Positions 16,178-23,031 of a stretch of 64,000 bases of DNA are shown piece by piece. The position numbers were made by a program, and so were the translations under genes. The notes under the pieces were generated by a model. That model had not been told where the DNA came from and searched no databases. It worked only from the letters and a program-made list of their open reading frames with translations. The stretch covers positions 186,001 to 250,000 of the forward strand of contig NZ_NNBP01000010.1 in NCBI RefSeq assembly GCF_002803155.1, in the 5' to 3' direction. The stretch is from Streptomyces sp. CB02959. Its GTDB lineage: Bacteria > Actinomycetota > Actinomycetes > Streptomycetales > Streptomycetaceae. Numbering within the stretch: the stretch's first letter is position 1; each line of letters opens with the position of its first letter.

Positions 16178-17573
16178 CGTCCTGGGATTCCCGGCGACCG
16201 CGCCCGCCGCGACGGGAATCCCCACCACGGCGACGCCGCCGCCGGACGCCACCACCGTGCCCGGGACGGGTGCGGGCACCCCGGCATCGGCGGCCCCGCC
16301 CACCTCCGCGACCCGGCCCGGCGTCGATCCGACGGGCCGTCTGCTGTCCCAACAGCCCACCTTCACCCCCGAGTCGGCCCGCCGCGACGTGCCGATCCTG
16401 CACCGGACCGTCAACGGCAAACCGCTGGTCTGGCTCGACAACGGGGCCACCACCCAGAAACCCCGCCAGGTCATCGAGGCGGTCTCCGGCTTCTACGGGG
16501 CGGGCAACTCCAACATCCACCGCGGTGCGCACACCATGGCCCGCGAGGCCACCGAGGCGTACGAGGCGGGCCGGACCGCGGTCGCCCGGTTCCTGGGCGC
16601 GGCGTCCCCGGACGAGATCGTCTTCGTCCGCAGCACCACCGAGGCGATCAACCTCGTCGCCCAGAGCTGGGGGCGGGCCAACCTCGGCCCCGGCGACGAC
16701 ATCCTCGTACCGGTGCTGGAGCACCACTCCAACATCGTCCCCTGGCAGCTGGTCGCCAAGGAGACCCGGGCCCGGGTGGTCCCCGTCCCACTGCGGCCGG
16801 ACGGGCAGATCGACCTCGACGCCTACGCCGACCGGCTCTCCATGCGGACCCGGCTGGTCGCGATCAGCCAGGCGTCCAACGTCCTCGGCACCGTGCCGCC
16901 GCTCCGGGAGATGACCGCGCTCGCCCACCGCTACCGCGCCAAGGTCCTGGTCGACGGCGCCCAGGCGGTGGCCCACTTCCCCGTCGACGTCCAGGACCTC
17001 GACGCCGACTTCTACGCCTTCTCCGGCCACAAGCTGTTCGCCCCCACGGGCATCGGCGCCCTGTACGCCAAGCCGGAGATCCTCGAAGCGATGGCGCCGT
17101 GGCAGGGCGGCGGCAACATGATCGAATCCGTCTCCTTCGACGACACCCGGTACGCGCCCGTCCCGCACCGCCTGGAGGCCGGCACCGGCCACATCGCCGG
17201 CGTGGTCGGTCTGCTCGCCGCGATCAACTGGCTGACCGGCTTCGACCGGAACGCCGTCGCCGCCTACGAGACCGAACTGCTCGGCTACGCCCAGCAGGCC
17301 CTGGCCGCGGTCCCCGGACTGGACCTGATCGGCTCCGCCGCCGACCGGATCGCGGTGCTGACCTTCACCCTGGCCGGCCACGACCCGGTCCGGATCGCCG
17401 ACTGGCTGGACCAGGACGGGATCGCCGTCCGCGCCGGCCACCACTGCGCCCAACCGTCCCTGGCCCACTACGGCCTGACCAGCGCGGCCCGCGCCTCGCT
17501 CGCCCTCTACAACACCCCCGAGGAGGTGGACCAGCTGGTCGCGTCGCTCCAGCGGCTCCGACAGTCCGCCTGA
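16164..17573 (+). CDS. Cysteine desulfurase (SufS-like), predicted encapsulin cargo
   Basis: A 469-residue PLP enzyme. It has a ~60-residue Pro/Ala/Thr-rich N-terminal extension (PDVLGFPATAPAATGIP) and then a complete class-V aminotransferase fold. Visible residues are the HH pair that stacks on PLP (187-188), VDGAQ (D264), Schiff-base Lys 290 in SGHK, and Cys 428 in AGHHCAQPS, the persulfide-forming cysteine, followed by R443. It converts cysteine to alanine and delivers sulfane sulfur. The start ATG lies 14 bases inside the shell gene, so the two are coupled. In Family 2 encapsulin systems a disordered N-terminal segment docks desulfurase cargo to the inner shell surface, and this extension fits that role. 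No SufBCD, SufU or rhodanese gene is adjacent, so the sulfur acceptor is unknown. Confidence 0.9.
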   Translation: MTTPDVLGFPATAPAATGIPTTATPPPDATTVPGTGAGTPASAAPPTSATRPGVDPTGRLLSQQPTFTPESARRDVPILHRTVNGKPLVWLDNGATTQKPRQVIEAVSGFYGAGNSNIHRGAHTMAREATEAYEAGRTAVARFLGAASPDEIVFVRSTTEAINLVAQSWGRANLGPGDDILVPVLEHHSNIVPWQLVAKETRARVVPVPLRPDGQIDLDAYADRLSMRTRLVAISQASNVLGTVPPLREMTALAHRYRAKVLVDGAQAVAHFPVDVQDLDADFYAFSGHKLFAPTGIGALYAKPEILEAMAPWQGGGNMIESVSFDDTRYAPVPHRLEAGTGHIAGVVGLLAAINWLTGFDRNAVAAYETELLGYAQQALAAVPGLDLIGSAADRIAVLTFTLAGHDPVRIADWLDQDGIAVRAGHHCAQPSLAHYGLTSAARASLALYNTPEEVDQLVASLQRLRQSA

Positions 17574-17628
17574 GGCGGCCGGCGATCCCCCCGGTGTTCC
17601 GCCGACGTGCTCCCGCATCCGTGGTGTG

Positions 17629-17634
17629 TAGGGT
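17629..17634 (+). promoter_or_regulatory. -10 element just upstream of the riboswitch
   Basis: TAGGGT matches the TAGGAT-like -10 of the principal sigma factor in this group. It would place the transcription start near 17641, immediately before the aptamer. No clear -35 is visible. Confidence 0.4.
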
Positions 17635-17642
17635 TGGGCGTG

Positions 17643-17742
17643 CGAAGGGGAGTAGCCCCGCAAACCGGTCGTCGACACACTGGAGCCGCGGCTCCCGGTG
17701 GCCGGGCCCACGCAGTTCCTGTGCGGGCGGGCGAGACCTTCG
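17643..17742 (+). promoter_or_regulatory. yybP-ykoY (Mn2+-sensing) riboswitch
   Basis: The conserved elements occur in order: GGGGAGTAGC (17647-17656), a GTCGTC internal segment (17668-17673), a GC-rich hairpin, and GGCGAGACC with TTCGGCCC at the 3' side. Outer stem CGAAGG (17643-17648) pairs with CCTTCG (17737-17742). GTCGTCGAC (17668-17676) is also perfectly complementary to GTCGACGAC (17750-17758) downstream, while ACGACTT (17754-17760) can instead pair with AAGTCGT (17781-17787). These mutually exclusive helices look like the expression platform. It precedes a cation exchanger gene, in line with Mn2+-induced export genes controlled by this class. Confidence 0.88.
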
Positions 17743-17848
17743 GCCCTTTGTCGACGACTTAGAACGCGTCGGCGGGGTCGAAGTCGTGCCGCCGCTCCCA
17801 CGCCGGTCGTCGTCGAGGCCCGCCGGAGCGGAAAGGCTGACGATCAGC

Positions 17849-18907
17849 GTGCTGCATTTCGTTCTGCTCATCGTGTGCGCGGTGGCGATCTATCTCTCCT
17901 GCGAGTGGTTCGTCAACGCCGTGGAATGGCTGGGTGAGCGGCTCAACGTGGGACGGATGGCGGTGGGCACCATCCTGGCCGCCTTCGGCACCGCACTGCC
18001 CGAGTCCGTGGTGACCCTGGTCGCGGTGACCACCGGCGCCACCCCGGAAGCCAAGAACATCGGCGTCGGCGCCGCGATGGGCGGCCCGCTGGCGCTGGCC
18101 ACCGTGGCGTACGGCGTGACCGGCGGGATGCTGCTGCTCCAGCGGCGCAAGCGGCGCGCCGCGGCCGCGGCCGACTCCACGGCGGCCCGCGGCCCGGAGC
18201 AGGCGCTCGGCTCGGAGCGGGCGCTCGGCTCGGAGCGGGACCTGCGGCGGCTGGCCAAGGACCAGACCTGGTTCCTGCCGGTGTTCGTCGTCAAGGTCGC
18301 GCTCGGCCTGGTCGCCTTCGCCTTCAAGCCGGTGCTGGGCCTGGCGTTCTTCGCGGTGTACGCGGTCTACTTCTGGCGCGAGATCCGCGGCGACCACGAG
18401 GAGGACGAGGAGGGCGTCGAGCTGGAGCCGCTGAAGTTCCAGCCCGGGGCCGAGTCCCCGGCGACCTGGGCGGTGGTCGCCCAGACCCTGGCCACCCTCG
18501 CGGTGATCTTCTTCGCCTCGCAGCTCTTCGTCCACCAGCTGGACGCCATCGGCCCGATGCTCGGACTCTCCGCCTCGGTCACCGCGCTGCTGCTCTCCCC
18601 GATCGCCACCGAACTGCCGGAGATCATGAACGCGGTGATCTGGGTGCGGCAGGGCAAGACCAAGCTGGCGCTGGCCAACATCTCCGGCGCCATGATGATC
18701 CAGGCCACCGTCCCCAGCGGCCTCGGCCTGCTCTTCACCAGCTGGCACTTCGACACCGCCCTGCTGTGGTCCGGCCTGATCACCATGGCCGCGATCGGCT
18801 ACCTCCTGCTGACCATGCGCGCGCACAAACTCACCCCCGGCCGGCTGGCGGTGGCGGCCGGCTTCTACGTGGTGTTCGGACTGGGGCTGATCCCGATCCT
18901 GGCGTGA
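17849..18907 (+). CDS. CaCA-family cation exchanger (sodium/calcium antiporter-like), probable Mn2+ or Ca2+ exporter
   Basis: A 352-residue membrane protein with about ten helices. It carries the two inverted alpha repeats of the Ca2+:cation antiporter superfamily: GTALPESVVTLVAVTTG near the N-terminus and SPIATELPEIMNAVIW in the second half, each with an acidic ion-binding residue. A central cytosolic loop is Ala/Arg- then Glu-rich. The start is GTG 17849; GAAAGG lies 12 bases upstream, a loose ribosome binding site. The Mn2+ riboswitch in its leader suggests that manganese efflux is the physiological role, although most relatives are annotated as Ca2+ or Na+ exchangers. It converges with the CDF exporter gene. 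Confidence 0.85.
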   Translation: MLHFVLLIVCAVAIYLSCEWFVNAVEWLGERLNVGRMAVGTILAAFGTALPESVVTLVAVTTGATPEAKNIGVGAAMGGPLALATVAYGVTGGMLLLQRRKRRAAAAADSTAARGPEQALGSERALGSERDLRRLAKDQTWFLPVFVVKVALGLVAFAFKPVLGLAFFAVYAVYFWREIRGDHEEDEEGVELEPLKFQPGAESPATWAVVAQTLATLAVIFFASQLFVHQLDAIGPMLGLSASVTALLLSPIATELPEIMNAVIWVRQGKTKLALANISGAMMIQATVPSGLGLLFTSWHFDTALLWSGLITMAAIGYLLLTMRAHKLTPGRLAVAAGFYVVFGLGLIPILA

Positions 18908-18915
18908 GCGGCCCC

Positions 18916-18960
18916 GGCCCACCGCGCCCCGGCCGTCAGACTGCCGGGGCGTGGTGGGCC
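18916..18960. terminator. Bidirectional hairpin between two cation exporter genes
   Basis: Bases 18916-18933 pair with 18943-18960 over 18 positions with one G:T-type mismatch and a 9-base loop. It begins eight bases after the exchanger stop and covers the stop codon of the minus-strand CDF gene. Confidence 0.7.
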
Positions 18961-20030
18961 AGGACCGCGTGCGGGTCCGCGCCGCCGTCCACCGGGGTGT
19001 GGTCGAGGTGGACGGTGGCCGCCGTCAGCCGCGGTACGCCGTGGATCAGCGCGTGCTCGGCGGCCACCGCGATCCGGTGCCCGTCGGCCACCGTCAGCCG
19101 CGGGTCGAGGACGATGTCCGCCTCGGCCCGCAGCGTGTGGCCGATCCAGCGCATCCGCAGGCCGCCCACGCCGCGTACGCCGGGCACGCCCAGCAGCGCC
19201 GCCTCGCCGGCCGCCACCAGCGCCGGGTCCACCGAGTCCATCAGCCGCCGGAACACCTCCCGGGCGGCGTCCTTGAGGACCAGCAGGATCGCGGCGGTGA
19301 TCAGCAGGCCGACGACCGGGTCCGCGGCGCGCCAGCCCAGCGCCGCGCCGCCCGCGCCCAGCAGCACGGCCAGCGACGTGAAGCCGTCGGTACGGGCGTG
19401 CAGCCCGTCCGCGACCAGTGCGGCGGAGCCGATCCGGCGGCCGGTGCGGATGCGGTAGCGGGCCACGAACTCGTTGCCGAGGAAGCCGGCCAGCGCGGCG
19501 GCCGCGACCGCCCACAGGTGGGTCACGTCCCGGGGGTGCACCAGCCGGTCGACCGCCGCGTAGAGCGCGGGCACCGCGGACGCCGCGATGGTGAGCACGA
19601 TGGCCACTCCGGCCAGGTCCTCGGCCCGGCCGTAGCCGTAGGTGTAGCGGCGGTTGGCGGCCCGCCGGCCGAGGACGAAGGCGATGCCGAGCGGGACCGC
19701 GGTCAGCGCGTCGGCGGCGTTGTGCAGGGTGTCGCCGAGCAGCGCCACCGAGCCGGACAGTGCGAAGATGGCGGCCTGGACCACGGTGGTCAGGGCGAGG
19801 ATCGCGAGCGAGAGCCAGAGCGTGCGCATGCCCTCGCGGGAACCCTCCAGCGCGGGGTCGACCTTGTCGCGGGCCTCGTGGCTGTGCGGGGTGACCGCGT
19901 GCGCCAGCCGGTGCCGCAGCCGGGCCGCGCGGGAGCGGCCGGCGGCGGGGTGCGGGTGCTCGTGGCCGTGCTCGTGGGGGTGCTCGTGGCCGTGGGGGTG
20001 GGGCTCGGAGACCGGCATCTGCGCGTTCAC
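18936..20030 (-). CDS. Cation diffusion facilitator (CDF) metal exporter
   Basis: A 364-residue protein. The His-rich N-terminus (HPHGHEHPHEHGHEHPH) is a cytosolic metal buffer. Six membrane helices follow (~80-280). The transport-site residues are visible in helix 2 (GDTLHNAADA) and helix 5 (DGLHARTDG), an HxxxD pattern typical of zinc and related divalent exporters. The C-terminal ~85 residues form the ferredoxin-like metal-sensing domain. GTG 20030 is used because the His-rich sequence starts there and GAAGG lies upstream; the frame continues to 20117 but crosses the divergent promoter. It is divergent from an ArsR-family sensor, the usual arrangement for metal-induced export. The metal could be Zn2+, Co2+ or Ni2+. 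Confidence 0.88.
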   Translation of the reverse strand: MNAQMPVSEPHPHGHEHPHEHGHEHPHPAAGRSRAARLRHRLAHAVTPHSHEARDKVDPALEGSREGMRTLWLSLAILALTTVVQAAIFALSGSVALLGDTLHNAADALTAVPLGIAFVLGRRAANRRYTYGYGRAEDLAGVAIVLTIAASAVPALYAAVDRLVHPRDVTHLWAVAAAALAGFLGNEFVARYRIRTGRRIGSAALVADGLHARTDGFTSLAVLLGAGGAALGWRAADPVVGLLITAAILLVLKDAAREVFRRLMDSVDPALVAAGEAALLGVPGVRGVGGLRMRWIGHTLRAEADIVLDPRLTVADGHRIAVAAEHALIHGVPRLTAATVHLDHTPVDGGADPHAVLAHHAPAV

Positions 20031-20064
20031 AGGCGTCGCACCTTCCCGACATCCGGGGCGCGGC

Positions 20065-20112
20065 TTGTGCCGTACGCCCTCACCCCTCATTATGTGCGTA
20101 TGAGCGCACGCA
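20065..20112 (+). promoter_or_regulatory. Promoter and operator of the ArsR gene, probably leaderless
   Basis: TTGTGC (20065-20070) and CATTAT (20088-20093) are spaced by 17 bases and place the transcription start at the A of ATG 20100, so the message would lack a leader. TGCGT at 20095-20099 and ACGCA at 20108-20112 form an inverted repeat across the start, and GCACCT-ATC-AGGTGC (20114-20128) forms another just inside the gene. Either could bind the ArsR dimer and silence both this gene and the CDF gene. Confidence 0.45.
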
Positions 20113-20456
20113 TGCACCTATCAGGTGCGCACGGTTCGCAGGAGCCCGGCGACGGCACCCGGCTCGCCGTCGCCGTGGAGATCCTCGGACTGCTCGCCGA
20201 CCGCACCCGGCTGGCCCTGCTGCGGCGCCTCTGCGCCGGCGAGGCCGACGTCACCACCCTGACCGAGGCCTGCGGCGCCTCCCGCACGTCCGTCAGCCAG
20301 CACCTCGCCCGCCTCCGGCTGGCCGGGCTGGTCACCACCCGCAAGGACGGCCGCCGGGCCGTGTACGCCCTGCGGCACGGACATCTGCGCCGCCTGGTCG
20401 ACGAGGCCCTCAACGCCGCCGACCACCAGGTCCGGCACCTGCCGCCGCACGACTGA
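20100..20456 (+). CDS. ArsR/SmtB-family metal-sensing repressor
   Basis: A 118-residue winged-helix protein. LADRTRLALLRRL and GASRTSVSQHLARLRLAGL are the classic ArsR helices 2-4. The last helix reads HGHLRRLVDEALNAADH and then RHLPPHD, carrying the His/Asp ligands expected of alpha5-type sensors such as SmtB, NmtR and KmtR. The pairing with a divergent CDF exporter is the known KmtR/CDF arrangement. It probably represses itself and the exporter until metal binds. There is no ribosome binding site, and ATG 20100 fits a leaderless start; ATG 20112 is the alternative. Confidence 0.87.
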   Translation: MSARMHLSGAHGSQEPGDGTRLAVAVEILGLLADRTRLALLRRLCAGEADVTTLTEACGASRTSVSQHLARLRLAGLVTTRKDGRRAVYALRHGHLRRLVDEALNAADHQVRHLPPHD

Positions 20457-20547
20457 ACGGGCGTACCGGGCGGCCCGTCACCGGCACCACGCTCCGTGGG
20501 CCCCCGCTCCACATGTCGTCCGCCCGCGGAGCTCCTACCGTGGAGGC

Positions 20548-21237
20548 ATGCGCGTCCTGGTGGTCGACGGCGAGCCCCGCACGGCGGTGCTGCTGCGGCG
20601 CGGCCTCACCGAGGAGGGCTACGTCGTGGACCTGGCGGCGACCGGCCCGGAGGCGGTCTGGCGGGCCCGCGAGGTGCCGTACGACCTGATCGTCCTCGAC
20701 GTGCTGCTGCGCGGCTACGACGGCTTCGAGGTGTGCCGCCGGCTGCGGGCCGCGGGCTGCTGGCCGCCGGTCCTGGTGCTCAGCGCCCGCAACGAGATCA
20801 GCGACCGGGTGCGGGGACTGGACGCCGGTGCCGACGACTACCTGGCCAAACCCTTCAGCTTCGCCGAGCTGTACGCCCGGCTGCGGGCGCTGGCCCGCCG
20901 CGGTGCGCACGCCCGACCGTCCCTGATGGCGGTCGGCGATCTGCGGCTGGACCCGGCCAGCCGCCGGGCCTGGCGCGGCGGCACCGAACTCCGCCTGTCG
21001 CCCAAGGAGTTCGCGCTGCTGGAGCTGTTCCTGCGGCACCCCGGCGAGGTCCTCACCCGGACCCTGATCCTGGAACACGTCTGGGACTTCCCCTGCGACG
21101 GGGTCTCCAACGTCGTCGACCAGTACGTGGCCTACCTGCGCCGCAAGATCGACCGCGCGGGCCAGGCGTCCCACCTGGAGACCGTCCGCGGCGCCGGCTA
21201 CCGGCTGCTCAACCCGACGCCCGTGACCAGCGGTTGA
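20548..21237 (+). CDS. OmpR/PhoB-type response regulator, orphan
   Basis: A 229-residue protein. The receiver domain (~1-115) has phospho-acceptor Asp 51 (IVLDVLL) and Lys 101 (LAKPF), but the acidic pair near the N-terminus is reduced to a single Asp (VVDGEP). Residues ~130-225 are the winged-helix effector (LSPKEFALLELFLRHPGEV, VDQYVAYLRRKID, TVRGAGYRL). No histidine kinase gene is adjacent, so the partner is elsewhere. A 24-base palindrome lies 18 bases after the stop. The downstream secreted-protein gene on the same strand is a possible target. Confidence 0.88.
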   Translation: MRVLVVDGEPRTAVLLRRGLTEEGYVVDLAATGPEAVWRAREVPYDLIVLDVLLRGYDGFEVCRRLRAAGCWPPVLVLSARNEISDRVRGLDAGADDYLAKPFSFAELYARLRALARRGAHARPSLMAVGDLRLDPASRRAWRGGTELRLSPKEFALLELFLRHPGEVLTRTLILEHVWDFPCDGVSNVVDQYVAYLRRKIDRAGQASHLETVRGAGYRLLNPTPVTSG

Positions 21238-21254
21238 GCACCGCACGAGGGCGC

Positions 21255-21278
21255 GCGGATGTGAGGACTCACATCCGC
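21255..21278. promoter_or_regulatory. 24-base perfect palindrome
   Basis: The 11-base arms GCGGATGTGAG and CTCACATCCGC flank a central GA. It lies between the response regulator stop (21237) and the secreted protein start (21416). As RNA it would form a tight hairpin that could terminate the first gene; as DNA it is a strong dyad for a regulator of the second. There is no T-run. Confidence 0.55.
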
Positions 21279-21415
21279 CCCACACGATCGCCTCACGCAC
21301 CGCTCCGCATACTGGCCGGGTACCGGCAGGGAGCCGGACCGGACCCGGACCCGCACCGGAGCACGACACCGGAACGCGACCGGGGACACGGGGAATCCAG
21401 GCGAGGTGATTTTCC

Positions 21416-21844
21416 ATGGCGACCACCAGGAAGTCCTACCGCTGGCGGACCGCGGCCATCGGCGCCGCGTGCGCCGCCCTGCTCGCCGGCGGGGCGGGTA
21501 CCGCGGTCGCCGCGCCCGGCGCGGTACCGGACCTGCACTCCGCCACCGTCGCCACGGCCGTGGCCAAGGCGCACCAGGGGATCAGCGTCAAGGCGAGCGC
21601 GAAGTCCGTCAGGGCCGGCCACACGGTCACCCTCAGCGGCCGGACCAAGGGCATCAAGATGGGCAGCAAGCTCACCGTGCAGCACCTGCACAAGGGCAAG
21701 TGGACCACCCTGCACGCCAACACCAGGACGAAGCACGGCGGCAACTACAGCGTCAAGGTCAAGCTCGCCGACAAGGGCAGGGAGAAGCTCCGGGTCGCCC
21801 ACGGCGCGACGCACTCGTCCACCGTCACCGTGACCGTGCACTGA
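21416..21844 (+). CDS. Small secreted Ig-like protein
   Basis: A 142-residue protein. The N-terminal signal peptide (basic RKSYRWR, hydrophobic AAIGAACAALLAGGAGTAVA) has a likely AxA cleavage site at about residue 33. The mature part is Lys/Thr/His-rich and reads as a single beta-sandwich Ig-like repeat (SVRAGHTVTLSGRTKG, later KGKWTTLHANT and GGNYSVKVKL), a pattern seen in exported Streptomyces proteins of unknown role. GAGGTG eight bases before the ATG supports the start. It lacks a sortase motif or catalytic residues and is probably free or wall-associated. Confidence 0.78.
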   Translation: MATTRKSYRWRTAAIGAACAALLAGGAGTAVAAPGAVPDLHSATVATAVAKAHQGISVKASAKSVRAGHTVTLSGRTKGIKMGSKLTVQHLHKGKWTTLHANTRTKHGGNYSVKVKLADKGREKLRVAHGATHSSTVTVTVH

Positions 21845-21924
21845 CGCCACGTCATCTCACGGTGCCCGCCGCCGACCTGCCCGTATGCCGGGCCCGCGAA
21901 GTGGTCGGCGGGGGAGGGGCGGTC

Positions 21925-22071
21925 GTGCGGATCGGAGAACTGTCGGAACGCACCGGGACCCCCCGCCGGCTGTTGCGCTACTACGAGGAGCAGGGGCTGA
22001 TCGCCGCCGCGCGCACCCCGAACGGCTACCGCGACTACGACGAGCGCTTCGTGGACCGGGTGCTCTCGTGA
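21925..22071 (+). pseudogene. Truncated MerR-family regulator (N-terminal HTH only)
   Basis: From GTG 21925 (GGGAGG upstream) the product reads VRIGELSERTGTPRRLLRYY and then EEQGLIAAARTPNGYRDYDE, a textbook MerR HTH and wing, but a TGA at 22069 ends it after 48 residues. The sensor helix and effector domain are missing, and the following ~70 bases are a low-complexity CGCGTCGTGCG repeat. It is probably a remnant; a functional 48-residue DNA-binding fragment is less likely. Confidence 0.7.
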
Positions 22072-22139
22072 GCCGCGTCGTGCGCGCCCGCGTCGTGCGC
22101 GGCCGCGCCCGGTGGCGCCGGACGGGCCGTGCGGCGCCG

Positions 22140-22988
22140 TCACTCCCAGCTCGCCGACTCCGGATCGACCCCGTGGGCCCGGGCGTTCTCGAAGATCACA
22201 TCGCGCAGCCAGCGGGTGAGGCCCGGCGCGAACGCGTCGAAGTAGTCCGCGTAGCGGGGATCGTCGACGAACCTCCGCCCGATGCACGCGTGCATCGAGT
22301 GGGTGCAGTCGAAATACCGCGAGAGCAGGGCGCGGTGCCGCTCGGCGAGGGCGTTCGCCTCGTCGGAACCGGGGGCGACGTCGGCCCGCCGCGCGGCACC
22401 GAGGTCGGCGTTGAGCGCGTCGGTCGCGGCCGCGACCTCCTTCCAGTCCTCCGGCGTCATCCCGGCCGCCCGCTCGGCGTACTGGCTCCACTGCGCGGTG
22501 TCGCCCCAGCGGTCCTCGGCCTCGTCCACCCAGTCCGGCCGCCAGTCGGCGCCGAAGATCTCGACCTGCTGCTCCGGCGTCAGCCGCATACCGGTGCGCG
22601 ACGCCTCCAGCATGCGGTCGACGGCGCCGACCATCTTCTCCAGGCGGGCGATGCGCTCCACCAGCTGCGACCGCTGCCGGCGCAGGTGGTCGCGGGCATC
22701 GGCGTCCGGATCGTCGAGGAGCCGGCCGATCTGGGACAGCGGGAACCCGAGCTCCTTGTAGACGAGGACCCGGTGGATCCGGGCCACGTCGTCGGCCGAG
22801 TAGACCCGGTAACCGGCCCAGGTGCGGCCGCCCGGGCGCACCAGGCCGATCGCGTCCCAGTGGTGCAGCGTCTTCACACTGACCCCGACGAGCGCGGCCG
22901 TCCGGCCGACGGTGAGGCCGTCGGCACCGGACGGTCCGGCGCCCTCCCAGATGATGGTCGGCTCCTGCTCTGGGGAATCACTCGTCAT
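22140..22988 (-). CDS. TipA-like MerR regulator with TipAS drug-binding domain
   Basis: A 282-residue protein. Residues ~24-95 form a MerR HTH (TVGRTAALVGVSVKTLHHWD, then GYRVYSADDVARI). A coiled dimer helix (~105-145) follows, and then a C-terminal TipAS domain (WSQYAERAAGMTPEDW, later HRALLSRYFDCTHSMH). In TipA this domain captures thiopeptides and other cyclic drugs, so the protein probably activates export or stress genes on drug binding. ATG 22988 is chosen because the HTH layout fits; a GTG at 23006 in frame is possible. It lies 43 bases downstream of the esterase gene on the same strand. The cysteine in TipAS that bonds thiostrepton may be the one in YFDCTHSMH, but this is inferred. 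Confidence 0.88.
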   Translation of the reverse strand: MTSDSPEQEPTIIWEGAGPSGADGLTVGRTAALVGVSVKTLHHWDAIGLVRPGGRTWAGYRVYSADDVARIHRVLVYKELGFPLSQIGRLLDDPDADARDHLRRQRSQLVERIARLEKMVGAVDRMLEASRTGMRLTPEQQVEIFGADWRPDWVDEAEDRWGDTAQWSQYAERAAGMTPEDWKEVAAATDALNADLGAARRADVAPGSDEANALAERHRALLSRYFDCTHSMHACIGRRFVDDPRYADYFDAFAPGLTRWLRDVIFENARAHGVDPESASWE

Positions 22989-23031
22989 CAGACCAGTGTC
23001 GCGCACCGCGCGCCGGGAACGCGGCTCGCCG

